Below, piece after piece: positions 16,431-24,662 of a stretch of 35,221 bases of DNA. The notes under the pieces were generated by a model. The model was not told the origin of the DNA, did not search any database, and saw only the letters and a list, made by a program, of their open reading frames with translations. Source of the DNA: Chloroflexota bacterium. Lineage in GTDB: Bacteria; Chloroflexota; Anaerolineae; Anaerolineales; Anaerolineaceae. A program made the position numbers and the translations under genes. The stretch's first letter is position 1, and every line of letters begins with the position of its first letter. Where the stretch lies: NCBI GenBank assembly GCA_012797815.1, contig JAAZOK010000032.1, positions 1-35,221 on the forward strand, given 5' to 3'.

Positions 16431-16459
16431 GTATAACACTCCGCATTTGTGGAGGTTAA
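16430..16459 (-). promoter_or_regulatory. Candidate promoter of argF-rocD-pyk
   Basis: On the minus strand TTAACC (16459-16454) and TATACT (16435-16430) are spaced by 18 nt, upstream of argF in a 98-bp gap. An imperfect dyad CTCC...GGAG lies between the two elements. Confidence 0.45.
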
Positions 16460-16489
16460 GAATAACTTCGTGGTTCGGTGAAACGATAA

Positions 16490-17302
16490 TTATGATTGTT
16501 GTTTTACTTTGTTGAGCGCAAAAATGTGCAGCGCTTTGCCGGCGATCGGAGAAAACGCTTTGAGCAATTTCCCCTCCAATCCGGGGACGATGGCGAATTT
16601 GTCTTTCTTGATGCCCTTGATAATGCAATCGGCTACCGCAGAAGCGGATAACAAGCCACCCCCCTGTGTGATTTCTTTGGTGACGTTGGGTTTGTGCGCA
16701 TTATCATATTCCAGTTGGGGGGTATCCGTGTCAGGGGGATAAACGACCGAAACATGAATGTTATAAGGGGTTAATTCGGTTTTGAGGATCTCGGAAAATG
16801 CCCTCACGGCGTATTTTGCCGGTGCATAGGCAGAATAGCCGTAGATGGGGACCACACCCGCCAGGGAACTGATGTTTACAATGTGCCCGCTTTTATTTTT
16901 AACCATCAATGGAGCCATCACCTTGGTCGTATAGACGGTTCCCAGATAATCAACGTTGATGTCGGAGGCGAAATCATCCGGTTCGATCTCCAGAAATTCC
17001 CCCGGATGGACCAGCCCGGCACAATTGATGAGCAGGTCGGGAGCCAATTTATCCGTGAAGATTTTCTCGATGGCTGTTTTCAGTTCTGAAAAGTTGGAGA
17101 CATCCGCTTGGATCCTGCCGATTTTTTGTGTAGGAGAAGCTTTTCCTTTTTCAAGCTGTGCAACCGTCTCATCCAGCAGTTTTTCGCGGCGCGCCAGGAC
17201 CCAGACATTGGCTCCTTCGGCAACCAGTTTTTCTGCCAGCGCCAACCCTATGCCGCTGGAACCGCCGGTGATCAACACGTTTTTATTCTTGAATTCCTTC
17301 AT
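16490..17302 (-). CDS. SDR-family oxidoreductase, 3-ketosphinganine reductase-like
   Basis: This is a 270-residue classical short-chain dehydrogenase. The cofactor motif TGGSSGIG (12-19) and NCAG (93-96) are present, with catalytic Ser145/146, Tyr159 and Lys163 (YAPAK). The segment YPPDTDTPQLEYDN at 188-201 closely resembles the YPPDTDTPGFEEEN motif of 3-ketodihydrosphingosine reductases, as I recall that family. A ketosphinganine or other long-chain keto-lipid substrate is therefore plausible but not proven. No serine palmitoyltransferase or other sphingolipid gene is in the window. The C-terminal 60 residues are hydrophobic and basic and could associate with the membrane. It follows the FmdB zinc-ribbon gene by 13 bp on the same strand. 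Confidence 0.85.
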   Translation of the reverse strand: MKEFKNKNVLITGGSSGIGLALAEKLVAEGANVWVLARREKLLDETVAQLEKGKASPTQKIGRIQADVSNFSELKTAIEKIFTDKLAPDLLINCAGLVHPGEFLEIEPDDFASDINVDYLGTVYTTKVMAPLMVKNKSGHIVNISSLAGVVPIYGYSAYAPAKYAVRAFSEILKTELTPYNIHVSVVYPPDTDTPQLEYDNAHKPNVTKEITQGGGLLSASAVADCIIKGIKKDKFAIVPGLEGKLLKAFSPIAGKALHIFALNKVKQQS

Positions 17303-17315
17303 TTTTTACCTCTCT

Positions 17316-17537
17316 TTAATGGCAGTTTGCGCAGGAACCTCCACTGCAGGAACCGCAGTGATGGGAGGTGTGGGTGACGGATCCACTTTCATTGTGACAA
17401 ACACAATGGGAGAGTTTTCGTTTGGCTTCGGCTTTACCACAGTGAGGGCAGGCAATGGGCGCGTCCGCCTGGGAAAATGATCGTAACTGGTCAAAATTTG
17501 CGCCACAATCCGGGCAGGTATATTCATAAAGGGGCAT
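17316..17537 (-). CDS. FmdB-family zinc ribbon protein
   Basis: This 73-residue protein begins MPLYEYTCPDCG, the hallmark of FmdB-family putative regulators. The zinc ligands are Cys8, Cys11, Cys30 and Cys33. The tail carries extra Cys and His residues ending CGSCSGGSCANCH, which may bind a second metal. Function in this family is mostly unknown. A good AAGGAAG ribosome site lies upstream of the ATG. It is divergent from the PadR gene and co-directional with the SDR gene downstream. Confidence 0.88.
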   Translation of the reverse strand: MPLYEYTCPDCGANFDQLRSFSQADAPIACPHCGKAEAKRKLSHCVCHNESGSVTHTSHHCGSCSGGSCANCH

Positions 17538-17596
17538 AAGGACTTCCTTTCATAACCCATGATTGTATCTTTGAAAGAAACATGCGTCAAATTTCA

Positions 17597-17605
17597 TGAT
17601 AAAAT
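17597..17605 (+). promoter_or_regulatory. Candidate extended -10 promoter for padR
   Basis: TGATAAAAT (17597-17605) fits an extended -10 element in the A/T-rich gap between the FmdB and PadR genes. No good -35 is visible. The implied start near 17612 gives a very short leader for an ATG at 17637. Confidence 0.4.
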
Positions 17606-17625
17606 GCGTTATATTAAATATATAA

Positions 17626-17644
17626 ATATTCACAATATGAATAT
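17626..17644 (+). promoter_or_regulatory. Dyad over the PadR start codon (candidate operator)
   Basis: A perfect inverted repeat ATATTC-N7-GAATAT covers the proposed ATG at 17637-17639. PadR regulators commonly bind dyads near their own promoters, so autoregulation is possible; this is positional inference in A/T-rich DNA. Confidence 0.35.
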
Positions 17645-18152
17645 AAGAAGCATTCACTTTCTGATCTTGGGTTTTCTATATCAAACACCGCTGCATGGCT
17701 ATCAGATTCACAAGAATTTGAGTGATCCGATGGGTGTGGGGGCGGTGTGGCATATCAAGATCACCAATATTTATGGATTGTTGGAAGTGCTTGAAAAGCA
17801 GGGCTATGTACAGCCTTCAGCTTTCCATGACGAGAGGGATAGTTATCCGCCTAAGAAATATTTCGAAATTACCGCTGGCGGGAAGAAACTGTTTCTGGAT
17901 TGGATGAAGGAACCGGTCCAACATGGTCGGGAGATCAGGCAAATATTGCTTTCAAAACTGTATTTTGCTAAAAAATATGATCAAACCGTTTATGCGCAGT
18001 TGATCGACGATCAGATCAGGGAATGTAAAACATGGTTGCGCAATATCGGAAAAGTCTCCCGTGAAGAAAGTGAATTCAACAAAATCGTGAATTCTTTTCG
18101 AACCTTGCAGATAGAAAGTTTTATCACCTGGTTGGAAAGATGGAAAAAATAA
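17637..18152 (+). CDS. PadR-family transcriptional regulator
   Basis: This is a 171-residue regulator from the ATG at 17637. The winged helix opens RSIHFLILGFLYQTPLHGYQI, the usual PadR start, and the wing is seen at YPPKKYFEITAGGKKLF. The C-terminal half (about 100-171) is helical, as in the PadR dimerisation domain. The frame is open upstream to 17559, but the family begins a few residues before LGFL, so the longer form is unlikely; no strong ribosome site supports any candidate. It is followed after 16 bp, with an AGAGGT ribosome site, by a FecBCD-type importer, so it probably controls that operon. Confidence 0.88.
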   Translation: MNIRSIHFLILGFLYQTPLHGYQIHKNLSDPMGVGAVWHIKITNIYGLLEVLEKQGYVQPSAFHDERDSYPPKKYFEITAGGKKLFLDWMKEPVQHGREIRQILLSKLYFAKKYDQTVYAQLIDDQIRECKTWLRNIGKVSREESEFNKIVNSFRTLQIESFITWLERWKK

Positions 18153-18168
18153 TCAAAAAGAGGTAACA

Positions 18169-19251
18169 ATGAAGAAAATCACATATATCTTAATGCTCGC
18201 GGCACTGCTGTTGGGGCTGAGTGCCTGCAGCCAACCCGCCGGTGAAAATGGGAATAGCGCTTCCATAGAACTGACGGATGCCATGGGAAATCAGGTTGCT
18301 TTCCAGGAATTACCCTCAAATATTGTGGTGACCGGCAAACAGACCCCCATGATCATCGATCTGATGTACCTTTTCCCCGCTGCGGAGACGAAGATCGTCG
18401 GCATCGAGAATCGTTCTCAGACCACCAAAAATTTCCTGGAATCATTTTCCCCATCCTCAGCCGCTAAGATCGTCCTTGAAAAAGGCGCCGGGGCAGAGCA
18501 AATTGCAGCGCTGGATTCCGATCTGGTCATCTTGAAAACCAGCATGGCAGAAGAACTGGGCGCGAGGCTGCAAACCCTCGGTATCCCAACTCTCTATGTG
18601 AGCATGGAGAGCATTCCCGAGTTGGAGACGGATATCACCAATATCGGTTTGGTCCTCGGTCAGCCGGAACGTGCCTCAGAAGTGATTGGTCTATATAACC
18701 AGATGACCGCGGATATTCAGAGCAAAATTGACCAAACCGCCACAGAAAAACCGGATGTGCTCTTGCTGCAATACAGCGAAGATAACGGTGAGATTTCATT
18801 CGAGGTACCTCCTGCCACATGGTTACAGACCAATTTGGTCGAGATGGCGGGCGGTAATCCGGTTTGGACGGATGCGGCTTCTACCGGTGGGTGGGCGACG
18901 GTCAATATGGAGCAAATTGCCAACTGGAATCCTGATATCATCTTTGTTGTGAACTATTTTGGAAATTCAGAGGAAACGGTTTCGCAGTTGATGGAAAACG
19001 AAGTTTGGCAGCAATTAGCCGCCACCCAAAATGGTACGTTGTACGGATTCCCGGGTGATTTCATCAGTTGGGATCAGCCGGATTCTCGCTGGATCCTGGG
19101 ATATAACTGGATGGCGATGAAGATCAATCCGGACGCATTCGCAGATGTGAATTTCGAGGATGTCGTATCAAATTTCTACCAGCAATTCTATGGGATCGAT
19201 GAAACAACTATCCAGCAAAATATAATACCGTTGCTCTACGGAAGTTTCTAA
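18169..19251 (+). CDS. ABC transporter substrate-binding lipoprotein (FecB/BtuF type)
   Basis: This 360-residue protein has a signal peptide with lipobox LSAC and lipidated Cys20, so it is anchored outside the membrane. The body fits the type-III helical-backbone binding fold (Peripla_BP_2): an N-terminal LTDAMGNQVAF strand, then LDSDLVIL, LGIPTLYVS and a C-terminal lobe with NWNPDIIFVV. The family binds siderophores, heme, cobalamin, or oxyanions such as molybdate or tungstate; I cannot choose among these. It is the first transporter gene of a padR-led operon with a FecCD permease and an ATPase. Confidence 0.92.
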   Translation: MKKITYILMLAALLLGLSACSQPAGENGNSASIELTDAMGNQVAFQELPSNIVVTGKQTPMIIDLMYLFPAAETKIVGIENRSQTTKNFLESFSPSSAAKIVLEKGAGAEQIAALDSDLVILKTSMAEELGARLQTLGIPTLYVSMESIPELETDITNIGLVLGQPERASEVIGLYNQMTADIQSKIDQTATEKPDVLLLQYSEDNGEISFEVPPATWLQTNLVEMAGGNPVWTDAASTGGWATVNMEQIANWNPDIIFVVNYFGNSEETVSQLMENEVWQQLAATQNGTLYGFPGDFISWDQPDSRWILGYNWMAMKINPDAFADVNFEDVVSNFYQQFYGIDETTIQQNIIPLLYGSF

Positions 19252-19257
19252 GGCTTG

Positions 19258-20238
19258 ATGAAAAGAAAGGTCTTCATCCTTTTCATCGGATTGATATTGG
19301 TCATGGGTATCTCTCTCTTTGTGGGGAGATACCCACGCCCTTTTTTTACGCCCCTGCGGCTGGTCATGCAAGATGAGCTTGCCCGGACCCTGATCTTGCA
19401 GATCCGGCTGCCCCGGCTGGTCGCCGCGGCTTTGCTGGGAGCTTCCCTGGCACTCTCAGGATATATTTTTCAAACCGTGTTTTCCAATCCCATCGCAGAC
19501 GGAGGGGTGCTGGGTGTCAACCAGGCCGCCGGATTCGGTGCGGCGTTAGCCATCATCACCGGTGGTTATAGTTTTGCCCAGGTACAGGGCAGTGCCTTGT
19601 TTTTCGGAATATTATCGATCGTGATGGTATTCTTTTTATCGAAATTTATTAAGACCGAGAATGCTATTATCAACCAGATTTTCGCCGGGATTGCCATTTC
19701 GGCTATTTTTTCTTCCGGCATCGGCATCGTCAAATATATGGCTGATCCTTTACAGGAGCTTCCCAACATCGTTTTCTGGCTGCTGGGGGATCTCTCTTCG
19801 ATCACTTGGGGCAGGCTCTTGCCGGTGATTCCCCAAATTGTGATCGGCATTATCGTCCTGTATGCCATGCGCTGGCGCGTCAACGCCCTGGCCTTGGATG
19901 AGAACGTCGCTTTTTCTTTGGGCGCTGGAAAAAAACGCGAAACATATTTTGTTTTGGTCATGGCGGTCTTATTGACGGCCAGTGTGATATCCTATGCCGG
20001 CTTGGTGGGTTGGATCGGGCTGATCATCCCCAATATTACCCGTACCATTTTCGGTACCACCGGACAAAAAGCTATCCCTGCTACGCTCATGATTGGCGCT
20101 ATGTATGCGGTGATCTGCGACACGCTTGCCAGGACCCTGATCCCGGGTGAGATACCCCTGGGTATTTTCACGGCTTTGATCGGAGCGGTCTTGATGGTGA
20201 TCCTGGTCGGTTTTGGCAAGATACGGATCAAGGATTGA
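19258..20238 (+). CDS. ABC transporter permease, FecCD family
   Basis: This membrane protein of about 326 residues has many hydrophobic segments. It has typical FecCD motifs: RLPRLVAAALLGASLALSG (about 43-61), a GVNQAAGFGAA loop, and near the C-terminus GLVGWIGLIIPNITR. The last is the region that contacts the ATPase. The permease dimer forms the channel for the ligand delivered by the lipoprotein. I use ATG 19258, preceded by TAAGG overlapping the upstream stop; a TTG one codon earlier is possible. The next gene starts 4 bp after its stop. Confidence 0.94.
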   Translation: MKRKVFILFIGLILVMGISLFVGRYPRPFFTPLRLVMQDELARTLILQIRLPRLVAAALLGASLALSGYIFQTVFSNPIADGGVLGVNQAAGFGAALAIITGGYSFAQVQGSALFFGILSIVMVFFLSKFIKTENAIINQIFAGIAISAIFSSGIGIVKYMADPLQELPNIVFWLLGDLSSITWGRLLPVIPQIVIGIIVLYAMRWRVNALALDENVAFSLGAGKKRETYFVLVMAVLLTASVISYAGLVGWIGLIIPNITRTIFGTTGQKAIPATLMIGAMYAVICDTLARTLIPGEIPLGIFTALIGAVLMVILVGFGKIRIKD

Positions 20239-20242
20239 TACG

Positions 20243-21007
20243 ATGATCGATACCATTCAAATTCATGATCTGTCATTCCGCTATGCGGATGAAGAACGCT
20301 TGGTTCTGCAGGGAGTGGATGTCCGCATCAGCGCAGATCAAATCGTGGCAGTGTTGGGGAATAACGGGTCGGGCAAAACGACGTTGTTACTGATGCTTTT
20401 ACAACGCTTGTTACCCCAACAGGGGCAGATTTTATTCTCGGGAGAAAATGGGGGCGATGGATCGCCCTATCGCATCGGATATTTACCCCAGATCGAAAAA
20501 GTGCCGTTCGGATTTACCATTCAGGAGTACATATTGATGGGGCGTTTTCCATGGATCGAGCGCTTTCACATGCCGGAAAAAGCCGACCAGGATAAAGTTC
20601 ATGAGGTCATGGAGCAACTGGATATTCTCCCGATGGCACGCAAACACCTGCAAGATGTGAGCGGTGGCGAATTGCAGAAAGTGCGCATAGCCAGAATGTT
20701 GGCACAGGAACCGGATCTGTTTCTGATGGATGAACCTGCCAATCATCTTGATTTGAAAAATAGAGTTGAATTGTTGAAGATCATAAAGAAGTTGAAAGAT
20801 AACAAGAAGATCGTGATCTTTACTACCCATGAGCCAAATGATGCGGTGGAAATTGCCGACCAGGTGTTATTGATGCGGCAGGGGCACAAAATAGCCTTCG
20901 GAGAAACCCGGCGTGTTTTAAATCAAGAAACCCTGCAAAAAACTTTCGATATTCCTATTACAATTCAGATGGTGAAGCAAAAACCCTATATTCTGCCGGG
21001 AGGTTGA
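20243..21007 (+). CDS. ABC transporter ATP-binding protein, FecE/BtuD type
   Basis: This is a 254-residue ABC ATPase that powers the importer. Walker A GNNGSGKTT is at 39-47, the signature is SGGELQKVRIARML, Walker B is LFLMDEPANHLD, and the switch histidine is in FTTHEPND. The start ATG at 20243 is preferred over an in-frame TTG at 20213, which would overlap the permease by 26 bp. An AAGGA ribosome site is present. It is followed after one base by a P-loop NTPase gene, which suggests a shared role. Confidence 0.95.
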   Translation: MIDTIQIHDLSFRYADEERLVLQGVDVRISADQIVAVLGNNGSGKTTLLLMLLQRLLPQQGQILFSGENGGDGSPYRIGYLPQIEKVPFGFTIQEYILMGRFPWIERFHMPEKADQDKVHEVMEQLDILPMARKHLQDVSGGELQKVRIARMLAQEPDLFLMDEPANHLDLKNRVELLKIIKKLKDNKKIVIFTTHEPNDAVEIADQVLLMRQGHKIAFGETRRVLNQETLQKTFDIPITIQMVKQKPYILPGG

Positions 21008-21008
21008 T

Positions 21009-21557
21009 TTGCCCGCGATTTGTATTGTTACGGGTTCTCAGAACATGGGGAAGACCACCACCCTCATGGATGTGGTTGCTCTTCTCCGCCGGAAAAAATT
21101 ACCTGTATGTGGCTTGATATCTCCTGGATTGTATGAAGATAATCACAGAATTGCCATTCAGGTTGAGAACCTTGCCTCAGGCGCAACCATGCGCTTAGCC
21201 GATTATCAGCCGGGCTGGGACCCGCAATTCCCGCAAAAAAAATGGAAAATGCACATGCCGGCGATTGCCTGGGGAAATGCCCAATTAATGGCATGCGACC
21301 CGGCGGGTAAGATCTTCATTCTCGACGAGATCGGAATTTTGGAACTGTTGGACCATCAGGGCTGGCAAGCCGGGCTGGATATCCTGCGCGAAAAGAGATA
21401 TGTAAAAGCATTGGTCGGTGTTCGTAAAGAACTGGTGGGGGAGATGCAAGCCATCTGTCAGGCTGCCCGTATTTTATATAAATTGATCGATCTTGATGAA
21501 GGCTCGCCGGAAAAGCACAAAATCAGCGAGGATATTTTACGATTCTTGCTGGATTAA
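21009..21557 (+). CDS. THEP1-like P-loop nucleoside-triphosphatase
   Basis: This is a 182-residue single-domain P-loop protein. Walker A GSQNMGKTTT is at 9-18, followed by KKLPVCGLISPG and a Walker B-like FILDEIGILEL. These match the nucleoside-triphosphatase family (THEP1/NTPase_1 type) or the related DUF2478 group. The start is a TTG with a strong GGGAGG ribosome site (20998-21003) 5 nt upstream, one base after the ATPase stop. Its role in an importer operon is unknown; handling of the imported ligand is only a guess. The last 21 bp overlap the convergent methyltransferase gene. Confidence 0.75.
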   Translation: MPAICIVTGSQNMGKTTTLMDVVALLRRKKLPVCGLISPGLYEDNHRIAIQVENLASGATMRLADYQPGWDPQFPQKKWKMHMPAIAWGNAQLMACDPAGKIFILDEIGILELLDHQGWQAGLDILREKRYVKALVGVRKELVGEMQAICQAARILYKLIDLDEGSPEKHKISEDILRFLLD

Positions 21558-22175
21558 CTGCGAGAGATAAAAAGCAGCGATCGAAAACGAGTTGGCTACG
21601 TTCAGGGATTTCTTTTCACCGAAGATCGGGATCTGCAGGACGGCATCGCTGATGGCGCGGACGGCGGGATCGACCCCGAATAGCTCATTTCCGACCACCA
21701 TCATCACGCTGCTGGTACCGCCCGGAAGTCTGTAATCGATCAGAGAACTGGCGTTGGAGGTGGCTTCGATCGCCAGGATGAGATAGCCATCCGTTTTCTT
21801 TTGCTGGATTAAGGTCAAAATATTGGGCTGGTGGCTCCAGTCCAGGGAGGTTTCTGCTCCCAGACTGGTTTTTCGCACCTTGGATTGCTGCGGAGTGGGC
21901 GAATATCCGCATAAGTAAAGATGATCCAGCGCCAACGCATTGGCAGAACGCAGCATGGCGCCGATGTTGTAAGACGAACGCACATTATCCACCGCACATT
22001 CAAGGCGCAGGCTTTTATTTTTTGTGAATTGCGCATAGTCATTATCTATATCGTACTCCATGATGCGCATTTTTTCTCCGCAAACCGGGCAGTAGATGCT
22101 GTATTCGTCTTCCCCAGCCGGATAACGAAAATCGCAGGCTTGGTTGGGGCACTGTAGGATGACGGCTTTAATCAT
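21537..22175 (-). CDS. Zinc-ribbon SpoU/TrmH-family RNA methyltransferase
   Basis: The protein has 212 residues. An N-terminal zinc ribbon (Cys9, Cys14, Cys29, Cys32) precedes a SPOUT methyltransferase domain with motif 1 NVRSSYNIGAMLRSANA (64-80), motif 2 VVGNELFGV (160-168) and motif 3 IPIFGEKKSLNVANSFSIA (182-200). SpoU enzymes 2'-O-methylate ribose in tRNA or rRNA using SAM; the target here is unknown. The usual N-terminal L30e-like RNA-binding domain is absent and the zinc ribbon may replace it (inference). Its start overlaps the TIGR03936 gene by 8 bp, so it ends a coupled leftward run. Its 3' end overlaps the convergent NTPase gene. Confidence 0.88.
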   Translation of the reverse strand: MIKAVILQCPNQACDFRYPAGEDEYSIYCPVCGEKMRIMEYDIDNDYAQFTKNKSLRLECAVDNVRSSYNIGAMLRSANALALDHLYLCGYSPTPQQSKVRKTSLGAETSLDWSHQPNILTLIQQKKTDGYLILAIEATSNASSLIDYRLPGGTSSVMMVVGNELFGVDPAVRAISDAVLQIPIFGEKKSLNVANSFSIAAFYLSQLIQQES

Positions 22176-22821
22176 GGCGGCTGAAGTGGATCTTCTGGCG
22201 GATGATCAGGGTATCCGCAGGATCATATTGGCAAAATTGCAGGATATGATCCGGTCTGGTGGTCGCCTGCGGTGTATTGGATAAGGAAAGGAACAGATAA
22301 GGAGTTCCATTATTCTCTTCGCGCAGGTCGCATGTCAGGATTAGTGGGCTGATATCGTAGGTCTTGCCATTGTGTTTGGTGAATGGGATGCTTTCGGATG
22401 AGTCGATGATCGCATACAGAGCTTCCAGGGGTTTGCGGTTAGGATCCGCCAGGCTGTAAATCCGGTAGTCGGACGCCAGCAATCGCTGTTGTAGAGCTTT
22501 TTCAGTCAGATCAACCGCTTCAATGGTAAGAATGACCAGTCCCTGCGGAAGAAAAGCATTTAGAGCATCTTTGCAGGCCGGATGGATATACTCCCCGTCG
22601 GTCCAGATATCCACCATCTCCTCTTCGCTTTCCATTCCTAACGGTAACGGAGATGCTTGCTGGATCTTGGCTTGTGGGTGAAATCCCTGCGAATAAGCCA
22701 GTGTGATGCCGGCTCGCCGCAATGCTCTTTCCCAGATCTTCTGTAGATCAAGGTTGGAAGTATAACGGATGAAACCATGCTTGCTGTAATAGATGCGGTA
22801 ACGCTGCTCAGAGGTCGGCAT
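22168..22821 (-). CDS. TIGR03936/DUF2344 radical-SAM-linked protein
   Basis: This 217-residue protein opens with RYRIYYSKHGFIRYTSNLDL and continues WERALRRAGITLAYSQGFHPQAKI, the diagnostic start of the DUF2344 family. In many bacteria this domain is fused to the C-terminus of the TIGR03960 radical SAM protein. Here it is a separate gene that overlaps the radical SAM gene by 14 bp. The shared function is not established; a role linked to RNA or ribosome processing has been suspected from genome context. The next gene, a SpoU methyltransferase, overlaps its end by 8 bp. Confidence 0.9.
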   Translation of the reverse strand: MPTSEQRYRIYYSKHGFIRYTSNLDLQKIWERALRRAGITLAYSQGFHPQAKIQQASPLPLGMESEEEMVDIWTDGEYIHPACKDALNAFLPQGLVILTIEAVDLTEKALQQRLLASDYRIYSLADPNRKPLEALYAIIDSSESIPFTKHNGKTYDISPLILTCDLREENNGTPYLFLSLSNTPQATTRPDHILQFCQYDPADTLIIRQKIHFSRHD

Positions 22822-24625
22822 GGCTATCCTCTCCTACCAGATCACGGCATAAAAGGTCATAAGTGGTCTGGATTCCACAAGCCTGGCAGTTCAAACGGCA
22901 GTCTTTGGTCAGTTCATTTTGTTTCGAGCGTTGGTATTCCCGTAAGAGGTATTGTTTGGAGACTCCGGTATCGATGAAATCCCATGGCAGAACTTCATTT
23001 TCAGCCCGCTCGCGATGGCTGAACGTAAATGGATCGCTGGCATGTTCGGCAAAAGCCGATTGCCATCTTTCCAGATCCAATTTATCCTGCCAGGCATCGA
23101 ATTTGGCGCCCGCTTTCCAGGCACTGTAGATCGCCTGTGCCACGCTCTCGTCACCGCGTGACAGCCAGCCTTCCAGCAGGGAGGAATCCATGCTGGGGAA
23201 ACTCAGGATCATGCCGCTGTTGCGAAATCCTTCCCTTAACATCCGGTGTTTTTCAGCCACATTTTCGATGGAATCCATCGCCGCCCACTGGAATGGGGTA
23301 TGGCATTTGGGGATGAAGGTGTTGATGCTGATGGAAATGCGCGCTCTCCCGCCCACATGGCGCTTGCCGGTCGCTTTTACCCGCTTGCATAGATCGATGA
23401 TATGCTGGATGTCCTCCAGGCTTTCTCCGGGTAGCCCGATCAAAAAATATAGCTTGAGGGAAGTCCAGCCCTTTTGAAAGATCGATTCGGCTGTTTCAAG
23501 CAGGTCTTGGTCGGATATGGGTTTGTTGATCGTGCGGCGCATATTTTCGGTGGCGGATTCCGGTGCCAGGGTGAAATTGCCTTTGCGTTGATTGAGACTC
23601 TGCATCAACTCTTCCGAAAAGGATTCAATGCGCAACGAGGGCAGCGATAGGTTGACGTGCAACCCTTTGAATTCCTGGTTGATTTGCATGATGAGCGCCT
23701 GAATGTCTGAATAATCCGAGATGCTCAGCGATAATAACGAGATCTCATCGTAACCGGTTTGTTTGATAGCCTGTCTTAAGGAAGCCATGATTTCTTCCAC
23801 CGGTCTTTCACGGACCGGGCGGGTGATGAAACCCGCCTGGCAGAAGCGGCAGCCATGCGAGCATCCCCGCATCACCTCAACGGCAATGCGGTTATGCGTA
23901 GTGTCGATATTCGGGACCAGGGGGCTCCGGGGAGGCATGGGCAATCTGGTCGAGATGTGTTTGACGATGGTGGCATTGCCCTCCTCCTGCTTTTTTGCGA
24001 CGTTGAAATGGCGTTGTACATTAAAGAGGGCCGGAATATAGATTCCTGGTAGATCGTGGATGCTATGCAAACGCTCTTCCCGCCCAGAAAATACCATCAT
24101 GCGCCGGAGTATTTCTGGAAAGATATCTTCGCCATCCCCGATCACGAATACGTCCATGAAAGGGCTCATGGGCGCGGGATTGAAGGTAGAGTGACCTCCG
24201 GCGATGATGATCGGGTCGGCATCACTGCGCTCTTTGCTGAATACCGGGATGCCGGCCAGATCGATCAGATTCAGAGTGTTGGTGTAAAGCGTCTCGTATG
24301 GAATGGAAATGCCCACCACATCAAAGTCTTTTACAGGATGCTTGGATTCGAGCGTATACAGCGGCATACCCGCTTTGCGCATGGCTTGTTCCATATCCTC
24401 CCACACCGAAAAACAACGTTCCGCCAGAAACTCGTTTTCATGGTTTACCTGATCGTAGAGGATATTCAGTCCCAGATTGGAAAAACCGATATCGTAGATA
24501 TCTGGGAATGCCAGTGCCGCTTTCAGTTTTACCGAATTCCAATCCTTGACGATCTGGTTGAATTCACCGCCGACATAGCGCCCCGGTTTTTCGACATTGA
24601 ACAGGGCTGTATCCAGGAAATGCAT
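22808..24625 (-). CDS. TIGR03960-type B12-binding-like radical SAM protein
   Basis: The protein has about 605 residues. The start region FNVEKPGRYVGGEFN is typical of TIGR03960. An N-terminal B12-binding-like domain (YDIGFSNLGLNILY...) precedes the radical SAM core with CSHGCRFC near residue 250. The cysteine pattern is CxxxCxxC with one aromatic spacer, the standard [4Fe-4S]/SAM site. I prefer ATG 24625, with AGGAA 4 nt upstream, over the in-frame TTG at 24661. The exact reaction is unknown. It lies directly downstream of an SDR gene and overlaps its partner DUF2344 gene, so the operon is tightly packed. Confidence 0.9.
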   Translation of the reverse strand: MHFLDTALFNVEKPGRYVGGEFNQIVKDWNSVKLKAALAFPDIYDIGFSNLGLNILYDQVNHENEFLAERCFSVWEDMEQAMRKAGMPLYTLESKHPVKDFDVVGISIPYETLYTNTLNLIDLAGIPVFSKERSDADPIIIAGGHSTFNPAPMSPFMDVFVIGDGEDIFPEILRRMMVFSGREERLHSIHDLPGIYIPALFNVQRHFNVAKKQEEGNATIVKHISTRLPMPPRSPLVPNIDTTHNRIAVEVMRGCSHGCRFCQAGFITRPVRERPVEEIMASLRQAIKQTGYDEISLLSLSISDYSDIQALIMQINQEFKGLHVNLSLPSLRIESFSEELMQSLNQRKGNFTLAPESATENMRRTINKPISDQDLLETAESIFQKGWTSLKLYFLIGLPGESLEDIQHIIDLCKRVKATGKRHVGGRARISISINTFIPKCHTPFQWAAMDSIENVAEKHRMLREGFRNSGMILSFPSMDSSLLEGWLSRGDESVAQAIYSAWKAGAKFDAWQDKLDLERWQSAFAEHASDPFTFSHRERAENEVLPWDFIDTGVSKQYLLREYQRSKQNELTKDCRLNCQACGIQTTYDLLCRDLVGEDSHADL

Positions 24626-24662
24626 GATTTCCTGGGGAGATTTCACGGTGGGGTCGTTCAAT

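Noticed and set aside
16441-16456. Terminator hairpin in the argF upstream gap
   Set aside because: The short CTCCGC/GTGGAG dyad has no adjacent U-run in either direction and lies inside the promoter spacer.
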